From assembly GCF_014252955.1 (NCBI RefSeq), contig NZ_JACMIA010000001.1, positions 1,736,001 to 1,800,000 of the forward strand: a stretch of DNA of 64,000 nt, given 5' to 3'. The translations under genes and the position numbers were made by a program. This DNA comes from Stappia sp. 28M-7. Lineage in GTDB: Bacteria; Pseudomonadota; Alphaproteobacteria; Rhizobiales; Stappiaceae. The notes beneath the pieces were generated by a model, which was given only the letters and a program-made list of their open reading frames with translations, made no database searches and was not told the DNA's origin. Shown in pieces: positions 36,783 through 45,685 of the stretch. Position 1 is the stretch's first letter, and each line of letters opens with the position of its first letter.

Positions 36783-39769
36783 GCGGCTACAGGCTTTCCC
36801 ACGGCGGCAGTCATCTCGACCGCTCGCGGCCGCTCGCCTTCCGTTTCGATGGCGAGCCGATGCAGGGCTTTGCCGGCGACACGCTGGCCTCCGCGCTGCT
36901 CGCCTCCGGCCGGGTGCTGGTCGGCCGCAGCTTCAAGTACCATCGCCCGCGCGGCGTCATGGGTGCCGGCCCGGAGGAGGCCAACGCGCTGGTCGAGCTG
37001 CGCGACGGTGCCCGTCAGGAGCCCAACACCCGCGCCACGATGACGGAACTCTATGGCGGGCTGGAAGCGGCGAGCCAGAACCGCTGGCCGTCGCTCTCCT
37101 TCGACATGATGGCGGTCAACGACCTGCTTTCGCCGCTGTTTTCCGCCGGTTTCTACTACAAGACCTTCATGGGAACGGGGCAGGCGACTTGGCATTTCTG
37201 TGAGCGCTTCATCCGCAAGGCGGCGGGCCTCGGCCGGGGTACCCATCTTGCCGATCCCGACCGCTACGAGAAGACCAACGCCTTTTGCGACGTGCTGGTG
37301 GTCGGTGCCGGTCCGGCCGGACTGATGGCGGCGCGCGCGGCGGTTGCCGCCGGCCTGCGCGTCATTCTGGCGGACGAGAACGCACGGCCCGGCGGGTGCC
37401 TCTTCGATGACGGCGTGCATCTCGACGGTCTGGCGCCGGCCGATTGGGTCTACGGCGCCTTGCGCGAGATCGAGGCAGGTGGCGGCCGCATCCTGCCGCG
37501 CACCAGCGTTTACGGCTATTTCGACGGCAACGTGCTCGGCGCGGTCGAGCGGGTCGCCGACCATAAGCGCAAGCCGGCCTCGTTCGAGCCGCGCCAGCGT
37601 CACTGGACCATCCACGCCCGCCATGTGGTGCTGGCAACCGGCGCCATCGAGCGGCCGCTGGTCTTCTCCGGCAACGATGCGCCCGGCGTCATGCTGGCCT
37701 CCGCCGGCCTTGCCCATGCGACGCGCTACGGTGTTGCCGTCGGCTCCTCGGTCGTCGTCTTCGCCAACAATGACGGCGGCGCACGCACGGCGATCCGCCT
37801 TGCCGACCTTGGCATGTCGATCAAGGCGGTGGTAGACCCGCGCCGCGAGATCGCTCCCGCTCTTGCCGCAGCGCTCGGTGAGCGGGGCATCCGCCTCGAA
37901 ACCGGAGCGGTCGTCGCTGCCACCAGAGGGCGCAAGGCCTTGGCCGGCGTCGACATTCGCGGCTTCGACCCTGTTTCCGGCGTGCTCGGCGCCAATGTGA
38001 TGCAGCCCGGATGCGACGCGCTTCTCGTCTCCGGCGGCTGGACCCCGAGCGTGCATCTGGCGAGCCAGGCCGGCAGTGCGCCGGTCTTCGACGATGCGCT
38101 GCAATCCTTCGTGCCGGGCACCGCCCGCGAGGCCTGGACGGCGGCAGGAGCCTGCGCGGGTACGCTGGACCTTGTCGGCTGCCTTGCCGCAGGCCTTGAG
38201 GCCGGACATAAGGCCGCCCAGGCTTGCGGAAAAACGCTGGAAAACGGCGGAATTCCGCTGCCCGAGTTGTCGGGGCAGCTGGCGGGCACCGACCTGCCGT
38301 TCCCGCTCTTCGACGTCCCGGCGACCGGCCGGGGCAAGCGGTTCGTCGACTTCCAGCACGACGTCACGGCGGATGACGTGGAGCTTGCCAATCGCGAGGG
38401 CTTCCGCTCGGTCGAGCACCTGAAGCGCTACACGACGCTCGGCATGGCCGCCGACCAGGGCAAGACCTCCAACGTCAATGCGATCTCGTTGATGGCCCGG
38501 GCGCGCGGCCTGAGCGCGCCGCAGGTCGGAACGACCCGCTTCCGCATGCCCTGGACGGCGGTGACCATCGGCGCGCTGGCCGGCCGCGAGACCGGCCACC
38601 ACTTCGCGCCGGTGCGGCGCACGCCGATGCATGACTGGCACGTGGCAAAGGGCGCCGAGATGATGGCGGCGGGCCTGTGGATGCGCCCGCGCGCCTATAT
38701 CGGGCCGGGCGAGACCCTGCGAGACGCCTATATCCGCGAGGCGACGGCCGTGCGCCACCGCGTTGGCATTGTTGACGTTTCGACGCTGGGCAAGATCGAC
38801 GTGCAGGGCCCGGACGCCGCCGAATTCCTCAACCGGCTTTACACCGGCGGCTTTGCCAAGCTGCCGGTCGGCAAGGCGCGCTACGGCGTCATGCTGCGCG
38901 AGGACGGCATCATGTTCGACGATGGGACGGCCTGGCGGCTGGCGCCGAACCGCTTCCTCGTCACTACCACGACGGCCAATGCCGGCGCAGTGCTGGCCCA
39001 TATGGAGCACTATCTGGAGGTGGTCTGGCCGGACCTGAACGTCCACGTCACCTCGGTGACCGACCGTTACGCCGGCATGGCGGTGGCGGGACCGCAGGCG
39101 CGCAAGGTGCTGCAGGCCGCGCTCGATGAGGGTGACGTGTCGGCCGAGGTGTGCCCGCATATGGGCATCGTGCGCGGACGCATCGCCGGGGCGGCGGTGA
39201 TGATCGCGCGGCTCTCCTTCTCGGGCGAGCTGGCCTACGAGGTCTATTGCGACTGGCCGGCCGGCCTTGCCGTCTGGCAAGCACTGATGGAGGCCGGAAA
39301 ACCCAATGGAATCATGCCTTACGGGATGGAGGCGCTCGGCACGCTGCGCATCGAGAAGGGACATATAACGGGCGCTGAAATGGACGGTCGGACCACGCTG
39401 GCCGATGTCGGGCTTGGCGGCATGGCGTCGCGGAAGAAGCCGTATGTCGGCTCGACGATGACGCAGCGTCCCGCTTTCGTCGATCCGGAAAGGCCGGTGC
39501 TGGTGGGGCTGATATCGCGGGACGGGCAGGCGATCCGCTCCGGCAGCCACTTGACCCTGCCCGGTGGAGGGGCGAGTCTGGGGCATGTCACCGCCGTGAC
39601 GTGGTCGCCGGCCCTCGGCGCCAACATAGCGCTCGCCTTCCTGTCCGGTGGCCGTGACCGACACGGCGAGCCGCTGGAGGCGGCCTTCCCGCTGAAGGAC
39701 GAGCGGGTGGCGGTGACGGTCACCGATCCCTGCTTCTATGACCCCGACGGGAGCCGAATGCATGTCTGA
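36779..39769 (+). CDS. soxA: sarcosine oxidase subunit alpha
   Basis: This 996 aa subunit carries the NAD site and the tetrahydrofolate-binding part of sarcosine oxidase. The N-terminal ferredoxin-like region contains VGRSFKYHRPRGVMGAGPEE. The nucleotide-binding domain has VLVVGAGPAGLMAARAAVAAG near residue 175 and later VLATGAIERPLVFSGNDAPG. The C-terminal 380 residues form a GcvT/aminomethyltransferase domain (GIVDVSTLGKIDVQGPDAAEFLNRLYTG... and LSFSGELAYEVYCDW), quoted in part. Lengths match the family. It is translationally coupled to soxD and overlaps soxG by 8 bases. Confidence 0.95.
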   Translation: MSGYRLSHGGSHLDRSRPLAFRFDGEPMQGFAGDTLASALLASGRVLVGRSFKYHRPRGVMGAGPEEANALVELRDGARQEPNTRATMTELYGGLEAASQNRWPSLSFDMMAVNDLLSPLFSAGFYYKTFMGTGQATWHFCERFIRKAAGLGRGTHLADPDRYEKTNAFCDVLVVGAGPAGLMAARAAVAAGLRVILADENARPGGCLFDDGVHLDGLAPADWVYGALREIEAGGGRILPRTSVYGYFDGNVLGAVERVADHKRKPASFEPRQRHWTIHARHVVLATGAIERPLVFSGNDAPGVMLASAGLAHATRYGVAVGSSVVVFANNDGGARTAIRLADLGMSIKAVVDPRREIAPALAAALGERGIRLETGAVVAATRGRKALAGVDIRGFDPVSGVLGANVMQPGCDALLVSGGWTPSVHLASQAGSAPVFDDALQSFVPGTAREAWTAAGACAGTLDLVGCLAAGLEAGHKAAQACGKTLENGGIPLPELSGQLAGTDLPFPLFDVPATGRGKRFVDFQHDVTADDVELANREGFRSVEHLKRYTTLGMAADQGKTSNVNAISLMARARGLSAPQVGTTRFRMPWTAVTIGALAGRETGHHFAPVRRTPMHDWHVAKGAEMMAAGLWMRPRAYIGPGETLRDAYIREATAVRHRVGIVDVSTLGKIDVQGPDAAEFLNRLYTGGFAKLPVGKARYGVMLREDGIMFDDGTAWRLAPNRFLVTTTTANAGAVLAHMEHYLEVVWPDLNVHVTSVTDRYAGMAVAGPQARKVLQAALDEGDVSAEVCPHMGIVRGRIAGAAVMIARLSFSGELAYEVYCDWPAGLAVWQALMEAGKPNGIMPYGMEALGTLRIEKGHITGAEMDGRTTLADVGLGGMASRKKPYVGSTMTQRPAFVDPERPVLVGLISRDGQAIRSGSHLTLPGGGASLGHVTAVTWSPALGANIALAFLSGGRDRHGEPLEAAFPLKDERVAVTVTDPCFYDPDGSRMHV

Positions 39770-40424
39770 CGCCAGCAACGCACCGCCCACCACCGCCGAA
39801 AGGACTGCCGGCACGACGCCGGAAACCGCCGTTGCCCGGCCGGTGGTCGGCCGGCTGGTGCCCGGCGAGGCGGCGGGCGCCGAAGACCCGTCGCTGACCT
39901 TGAGCGAGCTGTCCGCCGGCGCTCTGCTGGAAGTCGGCGCCTGGCCCAACCGATTGGAAACTGTTGCGAATCGCCTCGGCGAGCTCGCCGGCGTGACGCT
40001 GCCGGGCCGCCCGGGCCGCTTCACCGAAAGCGCCTCCGCGCTGGTCTGCTGGATCGCTTTCGGGCGGTTCATCTATGTGGGTGCGGCAGCCGAGGACACG
40101 GCCCGCGTCGACACCGCACTCGACACGGAGGACGCCGCCGTCGTCGATCTCGCCGGTGCGCGCCGGATCGTGCGGATCGAGGGCGGGGCGGCGCCGGCGC
40201 TGCTCAACAAGGCGGTCGCCATCGACTTCGACCCGGCCGCGTTTCCGGCCGGAGCGCTGGCCCAGTCGGTGATCCACCAGATCCCGGTGGTGATCCTGCG
40301 CCGGAGCGAAATGGCCTTCGACGTGCTGGCACCGTCGAGCCTTGCCGATGCGCTGATCGACTGGATCACGGATGCGGCGCTGGAATTCGGCTACCGGGTC
40401 GGGGAGCCCGGCACGATCCTGTAA
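39762..40424 (+). CDS. soxG: sarcosine oxidase subunit gamma
   Basis: This 220 aa gamma subunit is related to the tetrahydrofolate-binding GcvT fold and is structural in the heterotetramer. Family features are LTLSELSAGALLEVGAWPN, a middle ALVCWIAFGRFIYVG and the C-terminal VIHQIPVVILRRSEMAFDVLAP. Here a low-complexity N-terminus of about 45 residues (Ala/Thr/Pro-rich) precedes the conserved part. It overlaps the end of soxA by 8 bases and is followed by a strong terminator, closing the operon. Confidence 0.9.
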   Translation: MSDASNAPPTTAERTAGTTPETAVARPVVGRLVPGEAAGAEDPSLTLSELSAGALLEVGAWPNRLETVANRLGELAGVTLPGRPGRFTESASALVCWIAFGRFIYVGAAAEDTARVDTALDTEDAAVVDLAGARRIVRIEGGAAPALLNKAVAIDFDPAAFPAGALAQSVIHQIPVVILRRSEMAFDVLAPSSLADALIDWITDAALEFGYRVGEPGTIL

Positions 40425-40452
40425 GCACACCGAAAACGACCGGAAATACACG

Positions 40453-40490
40453 AAAAACCCCGCAACCTTTTGAAGCTGCGGGGTTTTTCG
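40453..40490. terminator. bidirectional terminator between soxG and the ABC permease gene
   Basis: The arms AAAAACCCCGCA (40453-40464) and TGCGGGGTTTTT (40477-40488) form a perfect 12-bp stem with T-runs on both strands. It ends the sox operon and probably the convergent transporter operon too. Confidence 0.9.
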
Positions 40491-40555
40491 TTTCGAGACG
40501 GATTTTGCGAAATTCCGTCTCAATTTTCCGGATTTTCGAGAGCGCCGTCTCGAAA
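40491..40555. repeat. nested inverted repeats around GAGACGG
   Basis: TTTCGAGACGG (40491-40501) pairs perfectly with CCGTCTCGAAA (40545-40555). A third copy in the same sense as the right arm, TCCGTCTC near 40514-40521, can pair instead with GAGACGGA at 40495-40502. This gives two alternative hairpins beside the terminator, just past the end of the permease gene. Confidence 0.7.
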
Positions 40556-40560
40556 TCGCC

Positions 40561-41415
40561 TCAGGAGGGCGTCAGCCCGCGCAACCTCTCCGAACGCCGC
40601 CGCAAGAGCTCCAGAACGGTCAGCAGGGCGATGGAGATCGCGACCATCAGGGAGGCGACGGCGAGGATGGTCGGCGAGATCTGTTCGCGTAGTCCGGTGA
40701 ACATCTGCCAGGGCAGGGTCTTCTGGCCGGCCGAGCCGAGGAACAGGACCACGACCACCTCGTCGAAGGAGGTGATGAAGGCGAAGAGCGCGCCGGAGAC
40801 GACGCCGGGCACGATCAGCGGCATCTGCACCTTGAAAAAAGTTGTCACCGGATTTGCGCCAAGGCTCGCCGCCGCGCGAACGAGGCTGCGGTCGAAGCCG
40901 ACCAGCGTCGCCGTCACCGTGATGATGACGAACGGCGTGCCGAGGGCGGCATGGGCGAGCACGACGCCGAGGTAGGTGCCCTGCAGGCCGATGCGCGAAT
41001 AGAAGAAGTACATGCCGGCGGCCGAGATGATCAGCGGTACGATCATCGGCGAGATCAGCACCGCCATGATCGCCGAACGCCAGGGCACATGGCTCTGGGA
41101 CAGGCCGATGGCGGCGAGCGTGCCGAGCACAGTGGCGAGCAGCGTCGCCACCGGCGCGATGGCGAAGGAATTGCGCAACGCCTGCTGCCAGTCCGGGTTG
41201 GTGAAGAAGTCTTCGTAGTGCTTCAGCGAATAGCCGGCCGGATCCAGCGCCAGCATCTGCGGCGTGAAGGTGAAGAAGTTCTCCGCATTGAACGACAGCG
41301 GCACGATGATCAGGATCGGGAAGATCAGGAAGAAGAAGATCATTCCGCAGATCGCGCGAAAGCCGTAGTACCAGGCGCGCTGGCCGGCGGAAGCATAGGA
41401 GGGAAGGGCGCTCAT
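40561..41415 (-). CDS. polyamine-type ABC transporter permease (PotC-like)
   Basis: This 284 aa inner-membrane permease belongs to the spermidine/putrescine family. Six helices are visible, starting with GMIFFFLIFPILIIVPLSF. The coupling loop reads RAAASLGANPVTTFFKVQMPLIVPGV, the EAA motif that touches the ATPase. The C-terminus RRRSERLRGLTPS is basic. It is the last gene of a leftward operon (ATPase, binding protein, two permeases), 14 bases after the other permease. Position beside soxBDAG and the MttB cluster suggests the substrate is a methylated amine such as a betaine rather than a polyamine, which is inference. Confidence 0.92.
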   Translation of the reverse strand: MSALPSYASAGQRAWYYGFRAICGMIFFFLIFPILIIVPLSFNAENFFTFTPQMLALDPAGYSLKHYEDFFTNPDWQQALRNSFAIAPVATLLATVLGTLAAIGLSQSHVPWRSAIMAVLISPMIVPLIISAAGMYFFYSRIGLQGTYLGVVLAHAALGTPFVIITVTATLVGFDRSLVRAAASLGANPVTTFFKVQMPLIVPGVVSGALFAFITSFDEVVVVLFLGSAGQKTLPWQMFTGLREQISPTILAVASLMVAISIALLTVLELLRRRSERLRGLTPS

Positions 41416-41429
41416 CTGTGGTCTTCTCC

Positions 41430-42734
41430 TTATCCGAGCTTCACGTTGTCGATGCCGACGATCTTGTCGTAGACGTAGAAGAGCAGCATCACCGCGGCGA
41501 GCAGAAGCACGCCGAGCGCGGCCGCCAGACCCCAGTTGAGCGACGACGAGATGTGATAGGCGATGCGGTTGGAGATGAAGATGCCGCTGGTACCGCCGAC
41601 CAGCTCCGGCGTGATGTAGTAGCCGATCGACAGGATGAAGACGAGGATCGACCCGGCGCCGATGCCAGGCACGGTCTGCGGGAAGTAGACCCGCCAGAAC
41701 GCGGTCCAGTCCGTCGCCCCAAGGCTCTTGGCCGCCCGCACATAGGTGGGCGAGATGGTCTTCATCACCGAATAGAGCGGCAGGATCATGAAGGGCAGCA
41801 GGATGTGCGTCATCGCGATGATGGTGCCCGTCTGGTTGTTGATCATGACGAGGCGGCCGGCATCGCTGACAAGGCCGGTCCACACCAGGAAGTCGTTGAT
41901 GACGCCCTGCTGCTGCAGCAGCACCTTCCAGGCGGAGGTGCGCACCAGCAGCGAGGTCCAGAACGGCAGCAGAACCAGGATCATCAAGAGGTTCGACGTG
42001 CGCGCCGGCAGTGCCGCCAGCAGATAGGCGATCGGATAGCCGAGCAGCAGGCAGCAGGCCATGATGGTCAGCGACAGGAACAGCGTGCGGGCGAACAGGA
42101 ACAGGTAGATCCGCTCGTTCTCGGGCTTCAGCTCGACGCCGTCGGTCGTCATCTGCATGTCGACCGCATTGAGGAAGTAGCCGGAGGTCAGCTCGGGCGA
42201 GAAGCGCTTGAGCACCCGCCAGGTGGCGACATCGCCCCAGTCCTTGTCGATGTCGATGAATTGCGCCTTGTAAGGCTCGGCATCGTCCATCCGGTCGGCG
42301 CGCCGGCCGGTCTTGCGGAACAGGCTCGACATGCCGGAGGATTCGTAGTTGAGCCGCGAGCCGAGCCGCGTGTGGGTCTTTTCCTCAGTGGCGATCAGGA
42401 GGTCCGCATGAAGGGCCGCGAAGACCGGTTCGCCGGGCGCCTCGCCGGAGGTCTCGTCCCAGTCGGCCAGCGCCTCGACGGTCCTTGGCAGCGTGTCTGC
42501 GACGATGCCGTTCTCGACCGAGCGGAACAGCATGTCGGCGATCGGCGCGGCGAAGGTCAGCACGATGAACAGCAGGAGCGGCGCGATCAGCAGCAGCGCC
42601 CGCATCTTCTCTCGCCGCAGGGCTCGCATCAGGCTGACCTTGAGCGGGGTGCCGTCGCGGGTGGTGAGCACCTGCGGCTGCGGCGGCGGGTCGGCCGGCG
42701 GGGCGGCCCTGGAGACTGTGTCGGTTGTCGTCAT
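41430..42734 (-). CDS. polyamine-type ABC transporter permease (PotB-like) with large periplasmic insert
   Basis: This permease of about 434 aa is longer than typical PotB proteins (about 280-300 aa). A Pro-rich cytoplasmic N-terminus is followed by helix 1 (ALLLIAPLLLFIVLTFAAP, residues 46-64). A polar segment of about 140 residues (65-208) then precedes helix 2 (LSLTIMACCLLLGYPIAYLL). From there the protein is a standard six-helix permease with the coupling loop VRAAKSLGATDWTAFWRVYFP. The start at 42734 is preferred over 42782, because the added residues are not conserved-looking and neither has a strong ribosome site. The insert may contact the binding protein. Confidence 0.9.
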   Translation of the reverse strand: MTTTDTVSRAAPPADPPPQPQVLTTRDGTPLKVSLMRALRREKMRALLLIAPLLLFIVLTFAAPIADMLFRSVENGIVADTLPRTVEALADWDETSGEAPGEPVFAALHADLLIATEEKTHTRLGSRLNYESSGMSSLFRKTGRRADRMDDAEPYKAQFIDIDKDWGDVATWRVLKRFSPELTSGYFLNAVDMQMTTDGVELKPENERIYLFLFARTLFLSLTIMACCLLLGYPIAYLLAALPARTSNLLMILVLLPFWTSLLVRTSAWKVLLQQQGVINDFLVWTGLVSDAGRLVMINNQTGTIIAMTHILLPFMILPLYSVMKTISPTYVRAAKSLGATDWTAFWRVYFPQTVPGIGAGSILVFILSIGYYITPELVGGTSGIFISNRIAYHISSSLNWGLAAALGVLLLAAVMLLFYVYDKIVGIDNVKLG

Positions 42735-43071
42735 GCTCGCTGTCCGTTCGGGACGTGTCGTCCGTGTTGGGTCATCCGGCAACGGAGGGGCCTCGGCCCT
42801 GCGGCCGGCCGAAAACGGCCGGGCGGCAGGCGGGCGGCCCAGGGGCCGGGACAGAGCCGCAAGAAGCGGCCGCGAAGGCGCCTTCCGTGGTCACCGGAAG
42901 AAGCGGCCTGTATCCGGACAAGCACGCGAGGGAGCACGCCGGAGCGCGTCTGCAGGCTTGTCGGGAGGCAGGCAGGGCGGCGGATCGCCCCATCGGCGCC
43001 GCGGCGGAACATCCGCCACGGCAATCGCGTCGGCGGGCGGCAGCATGCACCGCCACCCGCCTCAAGCCGCC
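42735..43071. other. GC-rich gap inside the transporter operon
   Basis: No gene is supported. The stretch is very GC-rich and full of short inverted repeats (for example CGGCCGGCC with GGCCG around 42800-42830). It lies between the binding-protein gene and the first permease gene. It may form mRNA hairpins that reduce permease expression relative to the binding protein. Confidence 0.45.
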
Positions 43072-44172
43072 TTAGCTGGCGAGCCAGGCCTGGAACTTGG
43101 CGTCCAGGTCATCGCGGTAATCGGCCCACCACTCGTAATTGAACAGGAAGGTGTTCTTGGAGTTGGCCGGGTCGGTCGGCATGTGCGGAGCCATCTCGAT
43201 GCCGAGCTCGGCATGCTTGCCGACGAGCGGCGCCGAGGAGTCGCGGGCCGGGCCGTAGGAGATGTACTTGGCCTGGTCGGCGAGACGCTGGGTGTCGGTG
43301 GCGAAGCGCAGATACTCCATCACCGCGTCGAGGCGCTCCTTCGGCAGGCCGGCCGGCACGATCCAGCCGTCGAGGTCGAAGACCTGCGCGTCCCAGAGCA
43401 TCTTGACCGGCTGGTCCTGCTCCTCGATCAGCGAGAACAGGCGGCCATTGTAGGTGGAGCCGATCACCACTTCGCCGTCGGCGAGCAGCTGCGGCGTCTC
43501 GGCGCCGGCCGACCACCACACGGTCTGGTCCTTGATCGTGTCCAGCTTGGCGAGGGCGCGGTTCACTCCTTCCTCGGTCTCCAGCATCTCATAGACGTCT
43601 TCCTTGGCGACACCGTCGCACAGAAGGGCCCATTCCATGTTGTTGATCGGGCGCTTTTCCAGCGCGCGCTTGCCTGGGAAGGTCTCCAGGTCGAAGACGT
43701 CGCAGATGTCGTCCGGCTCCTTGCCGTTCCACGCCTCGACGTCGGTGCGGTAGCCGAAGGTCGTGGAATAGACGATCTGCGGGATGAAGCAGTCGGCGAC
43801 GATCAGGTCGCCGAAGTCCTTGGAAGCCGGCGTGCCGTCGGGCGCCGGGGCCAGCACCTCGTCGTGGTTGACCTCCATGGCGAGGCCCTCGTCGCACAGA
43901 CGGATGGCATCGGAGGCGAGCACGTCGACGAGGTCCCAGGTCAGGTTGCCGGCCTCGTTCATGGCGCGCAGCTTGGCGACCGCCTCGTTCGAGCTCTCGT
44001 CGTTGATGATGGTCACGTCCGGATTTTCGGCCATGTAGGGCTTGTGATAGGCCTCGTTCTGCGAGTTGGAATAGGCCCCGCCCCAGGAGACGATGGTGAG
44101 GTCGATGGCGCTGGCGCCGGTCGTCATCATCGCCGTTGCAGCGCTTGCTAGAAGAAGCGTCTTGAAGGTCAT
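43072..44172 (-). CDS. polyamine-type ABC transporter substrate-binding protein (PotD-like)
   Basis: This 366 aa periplasmic binding protein has a signal peptide (KTLLLASAATAMMTTGASA) and mature start DLTIVSWGGAYSNSQNEAYHKPYM, typical of the PotD/family 1 group. Further landmarks are WDLVDVLASDAIRLCDEG, FGDLIVADCFIPQIVYSTTFGYRTD and EVVIGSTYNGRLFSLIEE. AAGGGGA precedes ATG 44172. It is encoded between the ATPase and permease genes. The ligand is unknown; the neighbouring demethylation genes point to a methylated amine. Confidence 0.92.
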   Translation of the reverse strand: MTFKTLLLASAATAMMTTGASAIDLTIVSWGGAYSNSQNEAYHKPYMAENPDVTIINDESSNEAVAKLRAMNEAGNLTWDLVDVLASDAIRLCDEGLAMEVNHDEVLAPAPDGTPASKDFGDLIVADCFIPQIVYSTTFGYRTDVEAWNGKEPDDICDVFDLETFPGKRALEKRPINNMEWALLCDGVAKEDVYEMLETEEGVNRALAKLDTIKDQTVWWSAGAETPQLLADGEVVIGSTYNGRLFSLIEEQDQPVKMLWDAQVFDLDGWIVPAGLPKERLDAVMEYLRFATDTQRLADQAKYISYGPARDSSAPLVGKHAELGIEMAPHMPTDPANSKNTFLFNYEWWADYRDDLDAKFQAWLAS

Positions 44173-44268
44173 GTAGTTCCCCTTGTTTTGAGTTGGGTGC
44201 GGGACATGGGGTCCCGGCTTTGGTCGCGGCGGCCCTGACGGGCGCCACAGCTGGTCGATCGGGCTGCG

Positions 44269-45363
44269 TCAGCCGACGGCGTCGAGCGCCTTGCAGTCGG
44301 ACGCTGCCCAGCCGATCTCCACTGTCTGGCCGGTTCGCAGGTCGCGCCTCTGGCCGCGGTTGCGAACCTTGACAATGAATTCCGTGTTGCCGGCGACGTT
44401 CATCCGCACGCGGATGTGGTCGCCGAGATAGATCATTTCCTCGATGCGGCCCTTCACGAGGTTGTCCATCGACTGGTCGGTGTCGAATTCGACGCGCTCG
44501 GGGCGCAGGGAGATGGTGGTGCGTGAGCCGACGCCTTCGATATTGACCGCCTCGGCGGCCAGTTCGGTCCCGTCGTCCAGCCGCACCTTGCAATCGGAGC
44601 CGGAAACCTCGGTCACGGTGCCCGAGAGCTTGTTGTTCTCGCCGATGAACTGCGCCACGAAGGAATTCTGCGGGTTCTCGTAAAGCTCATCCGGCGTCGA
44701 AAGCTGCTGGATCACCCCGTCGTTGAACACGGCGACCCGGTCCGACATGGTCAGCGCCTCGGTCTGGTCGTGCGTCACGTAGACGATGGAGACGCCGATA
44801 TTCTCGTGGATGTGCTTGATCTCGTACTGCATCTGCTCGCGCAGCTGCTTGTCGAGCGCACCCAGCGGCTCGTCCATCAGCACCAGCTCCGGCTCGAAGA
44901 CGAGGGCGCGGGCCACGGCAACGCGCTGCTGCTGGCCGCCGGACAGCTGTGCCGGGCGCCGCGAGCCGAAGTCGCCGAGCTCGACCATGTCGAGCGCGCG
45001 CTTCACCTTCTCTTCCTGCTCCGCCTTGCCGATGCCGCGCACCTGCAGGGGGAAGGCGAGGTTCTCCGCAACGCTCATATGCGGAAACAGCGCGTAGTTC
45101 TGGAACACCATGCCGATGCCGCGCTTGTGCGGCGGCACGTTGTTGATCGGGTTGTCGTTCAGGAAGATCTCGCCATGGGTGGCAGGTTCGAACCCCGCCA
45201 GCATCATCAGGCAGGTGGTCTTTCCCGAGCCCGACGGGCCCAGCATGGTCAGGAACTCGCCAGGCGGAATATCTAGATTGAGATTTTTTACGACGAGCGT
45301 CTCGCCATCATAGCTCTTTTGAACATTTTCGTAGCGGACGGCAGCGCCCCTTGATTCTGTCAT
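44269..45363 (-). CDS. polyamine-type ABC transporter ATP-binding protein (PotA-like)
   Basis: This 364 aa ATPase has Walker A GPSGSGKTT, Q-loop MVFQNYALFPHMSV, signature LSGGQQQRVAVARAL, Walker B LVLMDEPLGALD and H-loop THDQTEAL. A C-terminal TOBE domain with FIGENNKLSGTV and SLRPERVEF follows. ATG 45363 with AGGGG upstream is chosen; a frame extension of nine residues is less likely. It is the first gene of the leftward operon, with the promoter expected in the 322 bases upstream. Confidence 0.95.
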   Translation of the reverse strand: MTESRGAAVRYENVQKSYDGETLVVKNLNLDIPPGEFLTMLGPSGSGKTTCLMMLAGFEPATHGEIFLNDNPINNVPPHKRGIGMVFQNYALFPHMSVAENLAFPLQVRGIGKAEQEEKVKRALDMVELGDFGSRRPAQLSGGQQQRVAVARALVFEPELVLMDEPLGALDKQLREQMQYEIKHIHENIGVSIVYVTHDQTEALTMSDRVAVFNDGVIQQLSTPDELYENPQNSFVAQFIGENNKLSGTVTEVSGSDCKVRLDDGTELAAEAVNIEGVGSRTTISLRPERVEFDTDQSMDNLVKGRIEEMIYLGDHIRVRMNVAGNTEFIVKVRNRGQRRDLRTGQTVEIGWAASDCKALDAVG

Positions 45364-45402
45364 TGTTGCCCCTAAGCAAAATGCAGGCAAGGGGAATGCA
45401 TT

Positions 45403-45422
45403 CGCGCCGAGTTAACGGCGCG
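45403..45422. promoter_or_regulatory. palindrome in the leader of the transporter operon
   Basis: The dyad CGCGCCG-AGTTAA-CGGCGCG lies 40-59 bases upstream of ATG 45363. It could be an operator or an mRNA hairpin. No regulator gene is adjacent. Confidence 0.4.
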
Positions 45423-45631
45423 TTCGCTCCTTTTCCCCTCTCGCGAACTCTTTTGGTCCGCTGTTTTGCCCTGTTGGTGACCGTACATAAGCAAAAAATG
45501 ACAGGGATGGGAAGGGCATCTGTGGAAAAAATATTAAAATCTGAGTGAAAAAACAAAGCGCTCTTGCAGCGCAGCGAAGAATGCCGTGCCGAAGAGCGCC
45601 CGAGAAAGTCAGAGATTTGCTCTATTTTCGA

Positions 45632-45658
45632 GGGGTCTGGCGGAAATAGCCAGACCCC
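45632..45658 (-). terminator. hairpin after the MttB-family gene
   Basis: A perfect 10-bp stem (GGGGTCTGGC with GCCAGACCCC, loop GGAAATA) lies 28 bases past the mttB-like stop. The minus-strand tail TCGAAAATAG is only weakly T-rich, so efficiency is uncertain. Confidence 0.6.
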
Positions 45659-45685
45659 GTTTCGTATTCGCAAGATAGACTGTGA

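Larger units (their letters stand above)
45364..45685. promoter_or_regulatory. control region upstream of the transporter operon
   Basis: This 322-base gene-free stretch separates potA-like and mttB-like genes, both leftward. AT-rich runs at about 45490-45550 are the probable promoter area for the transporter operon, but no convincing sigma-70 pair is seen. Nearer the gene lies the palindrome at 45403-45422, and near mttB the hairpin at 45632-45658. Confidence 0.45.
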
